A DNA stretch of 64,000 nt from JABCYV01 sp035512155 (GTDB taxonomy: Bacteria > Acidobacteriota > Terriglobia > Terriglobales > Acidobacteriaceae), in the NCBI GenBank assembly GCA_035512155.1, contig DATKEN010000104.1:1-64000 (forward strand), read 5' to 3'. Under the pieces are notes generated by a model. It searched no databases, was not told the DNA's origin, and saw only the letters and a list, made by a program, of their open reading frames with translations. This document shows, in pieces, positions 44,717 through 52,177 of this stretch; the stretch's first letter is position 1; each line of letters starts with the position of its first letter. The position numbers were made by a program, and so were the translations under genes.

Positions 44717-44968
44717 TCAGCAGCCCCATTCGGCGTCGCCGGGCTTGGCAAAATATCGTCTCGAATCTTCCTGCTCACGGGCGATCGCAGACAATTCAAG
44801 CAATGCCAGACGCGCCGCAGCGACTAAGCGGCTTCTTTCCTGAGCCGGAACTTGGTCCCACGTGTCGGAGCTCACTCTCTCTGCACAAGAGAAGTCGGGA
44901 GCGAGCGCGTGGTGAAAGTGGTGAAAAAGTTGTGCCAACTGTTCCGGTGCTACTTCGTGGATCGACAT
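44717..44968 (-). CDS. Small conserved-looking protein at the kdp locus
   Basis: 83 residues. The ATG overlaps the stop of the upstream membrane-protein gene (TGATG), a sign of translational coupling; GAGGGGA lies before it. His-rich near the N-terminus (LFHHFHHALAP), then a helix (QERSRLVAAARLALLELSAI) and the ending GDAEWGC. No family recognised. It ends 25 bp before the winged-helix gene. Confidence 0.65.
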   Translation of the reverse strand: MSIHEVAPEQLAQLFHHFHHALAPDFSCAERVSSDTWDQVPAQERSRLVAAARLALLELSAIAREQEDSRRYFAKPGDAEWGC

Positions 44969-45225
44969 CAGATAAAGTCCCCTCTCAATATTCTAAAAGT
45001 TGTGTGATGCGGTATTTCAGTTATCTGTAATGCTGCATTGGGTCGGGAGATTTCGAATGGAAGTTCGCCGTGCTCTGAGATCCTTTGCAACCGCAACCGA
45101 GGAGGTTTGGGCCTACCCTGTCGAGTGAACCGAGGCCCGCATTCTTTCCACAGTGCAAACAGGAATCGCAGGTAAAATGCGGTCCCACCCGCGCACAGCA
45201 CTGTTATGACGTACTTTGTCAGCAT
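44968..45225 (-). CDS. Small membrane protein at the kdp locus
   Basis: 85 residues from the ATG at 45225, preferred because the 11-mer repeats at 45286-45329 lie upstream and an earlier start at 45324 would translate through them. One helix (YVITVLCAGGTAFYLRFLFA) is followed by a basic cytoplasmic tail (GPRFTRQGRPKPPRLRLQRI). Its stop overlaps the next start. No family recognised. Confidence 0.6.
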   Translation of the reverse strand: MLTKYVITVLCAGGTAFYLRFLFALWKECGPRFTRQGRPKPPRLRLQRISEHGELPFEISRPNAALQITEIPHHTTFRILRGDFI

Positions 45226-45285
45226 GTTTACCCTATTGGCGATGACTTCCCACCCCCAGATCGCTACCGACGATTGGACACTAAA

Positions 45286-45329
45286 ATCCGTAAATTTCGA
45301 ATAAAAGGTTCGTAAAGAGTTCATAAAAC
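45286..45329 (-). promoter_or_regulatory. Tandem 11-bp direct repeats upstream of the small membrane-protein unit (site B)
   Basis: Four 11-mers in phase: ATCCGTAAATT, TCGAATAAAAG, GTTCGTAAAGA and GTTCATAAAAC. The two strong units are the same two words as at 44232-44253, in reverse order. The site begins 60 bp upstream of the start at 45225. Confidence 0.6.
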
Positions 45330-45474
45330 TTTTGGGGGATAGATGAGTGGAAAGAAGGTCCCGTTTCTTCCTTGGATATTGAGTGATCGCACCTCCGAAA
45401 ACAGTGAGTTGAGACTGAAAAGGTAGAGGGAAGAATACGCATCCGGGAAATCGGTGGAGGAAAGTTCCGCGGGA

Positions 45475-46203
45475 TTATCCTTCCAGCTTGAATCGTGTTG
45501 CAGCGGTTGCGTAGAGCCGTCTCCAGACGAGTCGGCTCATCGTAACGACGATCGTCGCCATCACCACTGTCGCCGCGAGTAGAAGCCCGAAATTGCTGCC
45601 GTCTGTCGCTTCACTAATAATTGCGCCAAGACCAGGCGCGGAGATGGTCTTACCGCGAAAGCGAACGTATTCAGCCACAATGCTGGCATTCCATGCGCCA
45701 CCTGATGCCGTGACAAGCCCGGTGATGAGATAAGGAAATATTGCCGGCAGAAAAAGGCAAAGCCATCGTTCCGTTCTACTAAGGCGGTAAGTGCTGCAGA
45801 CTTCCTTCAAATCTGCTCGTATTGCCATTGCCCCCGCGATCACGTTAAACAGGATGTACCACTGCGTACCGAGGACGAGCAGCACAACAGACCCAATTCC
45901 CAGGCCACCCCCGGCACGAGTGAGTACCAGAAGTATGATCGGAAACAGCGCAGTCGCCGGAACAGACGCGGCGATCTGTGCAATCGGCTGCGCTATGGCC
46001 GACAGCCTCGGCCTCAAACCGAGGTACAATCGCCGCGGTAACATCCAAAGGCGGCGGAACAAGAGGCGTCCCTGTTCGAAAGGCAGGTCTCTTAACGCCT
46101 CGGCGGCGTCCGATGCACTGCATGTTTGCAGCAGCGCAGCGGCCTCGCGCCACTGAGAGTGCGAAATCAGGATCCGTAGGCTCTCGGTTATTGTTGAAAT
46201 CAT
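45475..46203 (-). CDS. Chimeric MgtE-N-like / ABC-permease-like membrane protein
   Basis: 242 residues. Residues 10-52 resemble the MgtE N-terminal helical repeat (WREAAALLQTCSASDAAEAL, LPFEQGRLLFRRL). The rest looks like the C-terminal part of a NitT/TauT-type ABC permease: membrane helices (SVPATALFPIILLVLTRAGG, VVLLVLGTQWYILFNVIAG) and an EAA-like loop (YRLSRTERWLCLFLPAIFP). There is no ATPase gene nearby, and a full permease would need more helices upstream. It may be a fusion product of decay, or a repurposed membrane component of the K+ locus. It starts 41 bp after kdpE. Confidence 0.65.
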   Translation of the reverse strand: MISTITESLRILISHSQWREAAALLQTCSASDAAEALRDLPFEQGRLLFRRLWMLPRRLYLGLRPRLSAIAQPIAQIAASVPATALFPIILLVLTRAGGGLGIGSVVLLVLGTQWYILFNVIAGAMAIRADLKEVCSTYRLSRTERWLCLFLPAIFPYLITGLVTASGGAWNASIVAEYVRFRGKTISAPGLGAIISEATDGSNFGLLLAATVVMATIVVTMSRLVWRRLYATAATRFKLEG

Positions 46204-46243
46204 CAGAGTCGGTTTTTATGTGACCGCAAAAAACTGTCGCAGC

Positions 46244-46945
46244 TTACGTTCCTGGCTCAAAGCGGTACCCAACCCAAGGTTCCGTGAGGATATAGCGTGG
46301 AACGGTTTCGTCTGGTTCGAGCTTCTTTCTTAAATGGCCGATGCATACGCGCAAGTACTCCGTCTGTTCCACGCTGTTAGGCCCCCACACCGCTGCCAGC
46401 AGAGCGCGGTGTGTAAGGACCTTCTCAGGATGCCGTGCGAGGTAGACGAGAAGGTCGAACTCCTTGGGGGTGAGGTGGACTTCTTGATTCTTTACTTCCA
46501 CGAGTCGGCGTGGAATATCGATATGGAAATCGCCGATATCGACGACTGGATTCTCCGGCTGCTCCACAGCGGACCTTCTACGAAGCGCCGCGCGTACTCG
46601 CGCCATCAGTTCGTTCACACTGAAGGGCTTCGTGACATAATCGTCGGCACCTGCGTCGAGCGCTTCTACTTTGATTGTCTCCTCGCCCTTCACCGACAGA
46701 ACGATAATCGGGACACCGGACTCAGTCCGAACCTTTCGGCACAACTGTAGGCCATCCATGTTTGGCATTCGCAAATCGGTGATGATTAAGTCCGGTGGCC
46801 AAGTCTTCATCTCTTGCAGCGCCTGCAGGCCATCGGCTGCGGTTCGAATGATGTAGCCCTGGGCTGATAGAGTGGTCCTGAGCACACGGGTAATCTGGGC
46901 TTCATCGTCCACTACTAAAATGTTCCGTTTATCGAAATTGGTCAT
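46244..46945 (-). CDS. kdpE: KdpE-type response regulator
   Basis: 233 residues. The receiver has DDE acidic residues (ILVVDDEAQITRV), phosphoacceptor Asp in LIITDLRMPNMDGLQL, and the Lys in DDYVTKPFSVNEL. The winged-helix output (VHLTPKEFDLLVYLARHPEK, RVCIGHLRKKLEPDE) ends TEPWVGYRFEPGT. In the known Kdp system, phospho-KdpE turns on kdpFABC at low K+. Its ATG is 3 bp after the KdpD N-terminal gene. Confidence 0.94.
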   Translation of the reverse strand: MTNFDKRNILVVDDEAQITRVLRTTLSAQGYIIRTAADGLQALQEMKTWPPDLIITDLRMPNMDGLQLCRKVRTESGVPIIVLSVKGEETIKVEALDAGADDYVTKPFSVNELMARVRAALRRRSAVEQPENPVVDIGDFHIDIPRRLVEVKNQEVHLTPKEFDLLVYLARHPEKVLTHRALLAAVWGPNSVEQTEYLRVCIGHLRKKLEPDETVPRYILTEPWVGYRFEPGT

Positions 46946-46948
46946 CTC

Positions 46949-48070
46949 TCACTTCATTTCTTGTGTCACGATGTGGACGTCGACCGGAGGAGCATCACGC
47001 AAAAATCGGTGTATGGCCGAAAGATAAAGATACCGTTTCCAGCCTCTCTGCGCCGAACGTCCGAATACCACCTGTGTGATGTGGTTTTCCCGGACGATTC
47101 TGGCCACCTCTTCTGCAATGTTCTTTCCCTTGCCCCGGACGACTTTAGCACCCAGGTTTTCGGCGAATCGTAGATTCTGGGCTAAGCTGCGTTGGTCTTG
47201 AGGGTCCTCGTCGGCACCCACGTCGATATAGAGAACATACAGTTCTGCATCGATCCGCTGGGCCATGCGCCCGGCTCGCGCGATGAGGTACTGCGCCGCA
47301 GGACTGGAACTGACGCACACAGCAATTCGCTCCCGCAATCCCAGATTCTTCCCGAGACCTTCGCGTTCTAGGTACGACTCGAGGCTTCGGTCCACTGCGC
47401 CGGCAACTTGCTGCAATGCCAGCTCACGAAGGGCGATCAGATTGCCGGGCCGAAAGAAATGTCCCAGCGCCCTCTCTGCACGGTCCAGAGGGTAAATGTC
47501 TCCACGTCGCATTCGCGTCTGCAGCGCTTCCGGCGTCAGGTCCGCTAATACGATCTCGTTGACCTTCTGCATTACCCAGTCAGGAACGGCCTCACGGATC
47601 TGGACGCCGGTAATGTTGAGGACGGTCGGAATCAGACTCTCGATGTGCTGCACGTTCATCGTCGAGAGCACGTCGATTTGTGCGTCCAGCAGATCCATCA
47701 CATCCTGGTAGCGCTTTCCGTGTTTGCTGCCTTCGATATTCGTGTGTGCTAGTTCGTCGACCAGCACCACCTGCGGCTTTCGGGCCAGAATGGCATCGAG
47801 GTCCATCTCATCAAAGGTCGCGCCTCTGTATTGAATCTTGCGGCGTGGGATCGTCTCCAATTTCGAAGCTAACTCCGCGATTCCGGTTCGCCCGTGAGTC
47901 TCGACAACTCCAATCACCACGTCCTCGCCGCGGCTATGCCGCCGGATGCCTTCGCTTAGCATATTGAAGGTTTTCCCCACGCCCGGTGCGTAGCCCAGGA
48001 ATAGCTTGAAGATGGGCTCTTTCTTGTGGGGCGCCGTTTCTTCCAGCCATTGTTCGGGTGTCTTCGGCAT
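46949..48070 (-). CDS. kdpD: KdpD N-terminal sensor half (KdpD domain plus USP)
   Basis: 373 residues. The KdpD domain has Walker A GYAPGVGKTFNML and VVLVDELAHTNIEGSKHGKR as Walker B region. The universal-stress-like domain follows from about 235 (RIAVCVSSSPAAQYLIARAG to PPVDVHIVTQEMK). It ends where the membrane segment of a full KdpD would begin. The missing half is encoded by 48127-49581 on the other strand. Short KdpD forms without kinase are known (for example in cyanobacteria). It leads the kdpE transcript. Confidence 0.93.
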   Translation of the reverse strand: MPKTPEQWLEETAPHKKEPIFKLFLGYAPGVGKTFNMLSEGIRRHSRGEDVVIGVVETHGRTGIAELASKLETIPRRKIQYRGATFDEMDLDAILARKPQVVLVDELAHTNIEGSKHGKRYQDVMDLLDAQIDVLSTMNVQHIESLIPTVLNITGVQIREAVPDWVMQKVNEIVLADLTPEALQTRMRRGDIYPLDRAERALGHFFRPGNLIALRELALQQVAGAVDRSLESYLEREGLGKNLGLRERIAVCVSSSPAAQYLIARAGRMAQRIDAELYVLYIDVGADEDPQDQRSLAQNLRFAENLGAKVVRGKGKNIAEEVARIVRENHITQVVFGRSAQRGWKRYLYLSAIHRFLRDAPPVDVHIVTQEMK

Positions 48071-48126
48071 TGGTGTGTATTATCCTCGTAGGCGGCCAGA
48101 AGTCGGACCGATTAGAATCCTCGCAC

Positions 48127-49581
48127 GTGAAGCGGCCATTTAACAATCCGATCCTGCGTCTCATCACTTGTGCTCTGATTGTGGCCGGGATTGTCATGGT
48201 GTTCTGGCGATGGCTGCATGTTAACCCCACTACCGTTGGCTTCAGTTTTCTGATCGCCGTATTGCTGATCTCGACGACTTGGGGCTTACGATACGCTACT
48301 TTCACCGCGCTGCTTGCGACAGCAGCTTACAACTTCTTTTTTCTGCCGCCGCCCTTCAAATTCACAATTGCCGACCCGCAAAACTGGATCGCTCTCGCTG
48401 CGTTCTTAGTCACAGCGGGCATTGCCAGTCAACTTGCTGAGCGGGCGAGACGCGGCACCGAATACGCGGACCAGCGACGAAGGGAAGTTGAGCGGCTGTA
48501 CGCGTTTAGTCAACAGTTGTGGCTTAGCGAAAATGTTTTCGAGTTGCTTAATATCATTCCGAAACACATCGCAGACTCATTTGAGGTTAGCGGCGCTGCT
48601 CTTTTCCTCGAAGGTAAGCAAGAAACGTATTTCCTGGATGATCGAAGCCGTACTCTGTTTCCGCGAGACCAACTGAAGGCGATCAGTGATCGGGGAGAAC
48701 CCGTGTTGGACCGTCAGCAAAGGGTCTGCTACATGCCAGTACGAATGGGGGTCCGCTCCGTCGGTGCTCTGGGACTCTCGGGGTGTGATCTCTCCCGCGA
48801 GAGCCTGGAGGCTATCGGCAGCCTGGTAGCGATCGCGATCGAACGTGCTAACACTGTGGACAAGCTCACCAAGAGTGAAGCCGCTCGCGAAAGCGATCGA
48901 TTGCGGTCCGTTCTGTTGGACTCAGTTACCCATGACTTCCGTACGCCATTAACTTCCATCAAGGCCTCGGCCGAAACGTTGCTCTCTGACGCAAAACTCG
49001 ACAAGCCCCAGAGAACAGATCTGCTCCAAGTGATTAATGAAGAAAGTGACCGACTGAATCGCCTGGTCGGGGAGGCAGGAGAAGTCGCACAGTTGGATGC
49101 GCACCAACTCCAGTTCCGCTTCGAAATGCATGACATTCGCGAGGCGATCGATCAAGCAACCAAGAATTCTCAGCAGGCATTACGGGGTCATCCGATCGAA
49201 ACTTCCATTCCCGCGAACCTTCCGCCGCTGCGAATGGATCTTGAGCGCATCGTCGAAGTGATTTCTCAGCTTCTGGATAACGCTGGTAAGTATTCGCCTG
49301 CTGGCACCCCAATCCGGGTCAGCGTGGAGATGCAGGGTTCTGAGGTGATTACCAGTGTTGCGGACCAGGGGCACGGCATCGACGAGATGGAACAGGAGAT
49401 GATTTTCGAGAAGTTCTACCGGGGCCGCGATCAGCGCATGATGATTCCGGGTACCGGCATGGGCCTTCCGATCGCTAAAGCAATCGTCGAATTGCACGGA
49501 GGCAAGATCGGAGTCATCAGTCAGCTTGGGCGATGCTCAGTCTTCCACTTTTCGCTGCCTGTTGCCCAAATAGCTTCTTGA
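48127..49581 (+). CDS. KdpD C-terminal half: DUF4118-GAF sensor histidine kinase
   Basis: 484 residues from the GTG at 48127, picked because the following MKRPFNNPILRL fits the usual start before the membrane helices; an upstream GTG at 48058 would overlap the kdpD-N start. Four close membrane helices (DUF4118) with YNFFFLPPPFKFTIADPQNW, a GAF-like domain (about 150-270), HisKA box DSVTHDFRTPLTSIKAS and ATPase boxes LLDNAGKYSP, VADQGHGI and GTGMGLPIAKA. This matches the KdpD region missing from 46949-48070. The two halves are divergent with 56 bp between starts. Together they should form the K+ sensor for KdpE. Confidence 0.92.
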   Translation: MKRPFNNPILRLITCALIVAGIVMVFWRWLHVNPTTVGFSFLIAVLLISTTWGLRYATFTALLATAAYNFFFLPPPFKFTIADPQNWIALAAFLVTAGIASQLAERARRGTEYADQRRREVERLYAFSQQLWLSENVFELLNIIPKHIADSFEVSGAALFLEGKQETYFLDDRSRTLFPRDQLKAISDRGEPVLDRQQRVCYMPVRMGVRSVGALGLSGCDLSRESLEAIGSLVAIAIERANTVDKLTKSEAARESDRLRSVLLDSVTHDFRTPLTSIKASAETLLSDAKLDKPQRTDLLQVINEESDRLNRLVGEAGEVAQLDAHQLQFRFEMHDIREAIDQATKNSQQALRGHPIETSIPANLPPLRMDLERIVEVISQLLDNAGKYSPAGTPIRVSVEMQGSEVITSVADQGHGIDEMEQEMIFEKFYRGRDQRMMIPGTGMGLPIAKAIVELHGGKIGVISQLGRCSVFHFSLPVAQIAS

Positions 49582-49802
49582 AGTTCAGCCGCCGATACTG
49601 CGAAGCATCCGTGTGGCCGTGCGGTTGTCCTCAGGCAGGCCGTCAGTTTCCTAATTCAGGGGCTATGACTCGCTGCGCATGAAGATCGCATCTGCCCAGG
49701 TTTGCACAGCAGGGATCGGGTCCAGCGGCCAACGACGTTCGCCAAGAATTAGGAAAAGATCATCGCGCCACTCGGGTTGTGGATACGGAGGCGAAATGCT
49801 GG

Positions 49803-49877
49803 CGGTTTGAATTCTTCGATCTTGAGATCGATTACGACGTAGCCCAGCCGGAGATGGTAGAAAAGCAGGTACAGGAA
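49803..49877 (-). pseudogene. DUF1016 (YhcG-type PDDEXK nuclease) scrap
   Basis: The minus-strand translation FLYLLFYHLRLGYVVIDLK then IEEFKP matches the nuclease core of DUF1016 proteins (LLFYHLxLxCFVVIDLK, with the Asp and Lys of the active site). Similarity begins 3 bp from the repeat edge at 49880 and is lost about 75 bp later. A second frame lower down (EWRDDLFLILGERRWPLDP) is protein-like but unrelated to that family as far as I can tell. Confidence 0.6.
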
Positions 49878-49879
49878 AT

Positions 49880-50014
49880 GCCCTGCATGTCTCGTAGCGA
49901 GGGCGAATTGATTTGTTTCAGTTAATTGCAAAACGGCAGCTCTCGGGGAGCTTTCCGAGCTTTCAGATTCTCAATCTTCAAACCCGGGTTCGATTCTCGG
50001 TAGCGCTACCATAC
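49880..50014 (+). repeat. Attachment-site-like direct repeat, copy 2 (135 bp)
   Basis: Same sequence as 36460-36595 apart from one T. The tRNA-like T-arm and CCA end are present, but no terminator follows. The flanks differ completely from copy 1, so the edges are sharp on both sides. Confidence 0.85.
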
Positions 50015-50072
50015 TTTTCATCCTGTTGATTCCTTAATTGTTTCCGGGGCTTCCCATCTGGAGTCGCTTTAC

Positions 50073-51695
50073 TCATTGGTCAGGAACAACGCGCCTGTCA
50101 CTTCGTGTTGTCGTTTCAACCGAAATCAGGTGGTGCACTTTCGGTTCCGACTTGACATATCGCAACACTCGCTCTTCTGTCTCGCGATCCGCGCGCGTGA
50201 ACCGTTCGTGTTGGCGGAGATGCTCTGCCCAGGACCCAACGATGAAGGTTTCGACGTACCGATGTGCATTCTCCATGTCGCGGAAGATGCCCCATCTTTG
50301 CGCGCCGTCGCGGCGTCGAATCCGTCGATATTGACGAGCCGCTTTGAGAAAGTCAGCAGCCTCCTGCGGAGCGACTTCATATTCGACCGTTACCAGCACA
50401 GGACCTAAGTCATCGGCTGTCGGCATGGCAAAGCTCTGCACAGGGGGCAATCGCCAATGGTTCCAGGAAGTTAAATCGACAGTTTCGTCCGGCAGCGGCA
50501 AGAAGAATGCCAACGCAGTCATGCTGACGGTTCCCGCGCCGGCATATAGCAGTGTAGTACCGATGCCAAGCCGCGCAGCAACTGCGCCCCAAGCGGCGCT
50601 TCCCACGGCAATCGCTCCCTGGAAGACCAATGTGGAAATCGCCAGCACGCGGGCACGAACCCACCCCGGCGCGTGATTCAAAACGAGTACGTTGAAAAGG
50701 GATAGGAAAACGATCCATGCTGCCCCTGCTACGAGCATCACTGCACTCAGTGCGGGCAGAGAGTGCAACATGCTTGCTGCCAGCGTAGAAGCTCCGAAGA
50801 CAGCGACCCCAGCGGCGACCACGGCTTCGGTTGACCAGCGCGCGCGCACGCGTTGCATTATGAGGGCCCCTAAAACTGCCCCCAATCCAAAGCATCCGAG
50901 TAACAGTCCGTACACCGTTGGACTGTTCTTCACGATGTGAGCAAGGGAAGGCAAGAGGGCGAGAAGCCCGCTCGCAAAGAACATCACCAATCCGGTGCGA
51001 GTCAGCAGTGTGCGGATTGCGGGTGAGTAGCGGACGTAACGGATTGCCGCTACCGTTGCACCCGCCACTGTTTCCGGCGGGGTCGTCCGCTTGTGAGTCG
51101 CTCGCTTCCAGCGCGCGATAACTAAGATGACGCCGGCGAAAGACACCGCGTTTAGCAAAAACGCACTGCCAACGCCTGCAGCAGCAATCACAAGGCCTGC
51201 AAGACCGGGTCCGATCGCGCGTGCAAGATTGAATTCGATGCCGTTGAGTGCTGACGCCGCCGGAAGGTCCTCCTTTGAAACGAGCTCGGGCAGGACAGCC
51301 CGCCAAGTGGGCGTCTCGAATGCGTCTCCCGCAGACAACGCGAAGGTCAGAATCAGGAGCGACAGCGGGGCGATGAATCCACCGATGGTTAATATGGCAA
51401 GCACGAGGGCAACGGCGACCATCCACGTCTCGGTGTAGAGGATCAGTTTTCGGCGATCGACAATGTCGCCGATTGCTCCCGCCGGAAGAGCGAACATGAA
51501 AAATGGCAAAGCAGAGGCAGTCTGGGTGAGCGCCACATACATCGGGCCGGCGTTAAGCGAAACCATGAGCCATGCGGCACCCGTGCTCTGCATGAAGGCG
51601 CCGATGTCGGACACAACGTCCGCGATAATCAAGTTGCGAAAGGTCGGTGTATGCAGTGGCCGCCAAAGACTCGGGATTTCCGGCGATTTAGGCAT
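50073..51695 (-). CDS. MFS exporter (enterobactin-exporter-like, MFS_3)
   Basis: 540 residues from the ATG at 51695 with AGGA just upstream; an alternative ATG at 51737 has no such site. Twelve membrane helices are expected. The loop GDIVDRRKLIL is an MFS motif-A variant, and the N-terminus (PLHTPTFRNLIIADVVSDIG) is typical of MFS_3 proteins. The last 110 residues form a soluble alpha/beta tail (LVTVEYEVAPQEAADFLKAA, YVETFIVGSWAEHLRQHERF) seen in this subgroup, related to antibiotic-monooxygenase-like folds. It probably exports a siderophore or small toxic molecule. No biosynthesis gene is adjacent. Confidence 0.88.
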   Translation of the reverse strand: MPKSPEIPSLWRPLHTPTFRNLIIADVVSDIGAFMQSTGAAWLMVSLNAGPMYVALTQTASALPFFMFALPAGAIGDIVDRRKLILYTETWMVAVALVLAILTIGGFIAPLSLLILTFALSAGDAFETPTWRAVLPELVSKEDLPAASALNGIEFNLARAIGPGLAGLVIAAAGVGSAFLLNAVSFAGVILVIARWKRATHKRTTPPETVAGATVAAIRYVRYSPAIRTLLTRTGLVMFFASGLLALLPSLAHIVKNSPTVYGLLLGCFGLGAVLGALIMQRVRARWSTEAVVAAGVAVFGASTLAASMLHSLPALSAVMLVAGAAWIVFLSLFNVLVLNHAPGWVRARVLAISTLVFQGAIAVGSAAWGAVAARLGIGTTLLYAGAGTVSMTALAFFLPLPDETVDLTSWNHWRLPPVQSFAMPTADDLGPVLVTVEYEVAPQEAADFLKAARQYRRIRRRDGAQRWGIFRDMENAHRYVETFIVGSWAEHLRQHERFTRADRETEERVLRYVKSEPKVHHLISVETTTRSDRRVVPDQ

Positions 51696-52177
51696 GTCCT
51701 GGGTTTGTTGGCCGCGCTGTTCCGCGATGCCACGCATGCCTCTTCAGCTCAAGACCCGGCGCCGCATCAGTGGCAGCGTTGCGGTGTCTACCGCGAAATC
51801 GCGCAGACAGCCGAACAATTGAGGGCCAGCATACGCTTGGTAGAGCAGTTTCTCGATCATCGGTTGCAAAATAATCTGTGAAACTGGAATACGGGACCAT
51901 GGCTTGCGATATCCCTTCGCACATCGCCTTACGCCCCAAATAGCTGCTGCTGCGTCCTCGGGCGTCGCTTGAAATCTCCGGCAGATGGAAGAGGACTTGC
52001 TGAAGACGATCTAGAGAGAGACCAAGTGGGAAGATCTGAATGTGCCCGTGCTTTTGAATGGGCGCTACAATTCGAGAACCGAGTTGCGTTGGCCTGCCTC
52101 GCACGCGGCGCTCGAAACTGTCGGAATCCCGACAGGCGAAGACGGAGCTACCAAATCACAAGCCCCAAGTGCCCTGC
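51696..52177. other. Interval with no intact gene
   Basis: About 480 bases. A plus-strand stretch near 51800-51881 reads EIAQTAEQLRASIRLVEQFL and is protein-like, but there is no start signal. A second plus-strand stretch near 52080-52150 is similar. These may be fragments of lost genes. Confidence 0.35.

Larger units (their letters stand above)
36460..50014. mobile_element. Putative genomic island or mosaic segment carrying the kdp locus
   Basis: The segment is bounded by the 136/135-bp direct repeats and flanked by gene scraps: integrase and GH15 on the left, DUF1016 truncated exactly at copy 2 on the right. No intact integrase remains. The position of the terminator beside copy 1 leaves open that the integrated element lay to the left of copy 1 instead. 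Confidence 0.4.
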
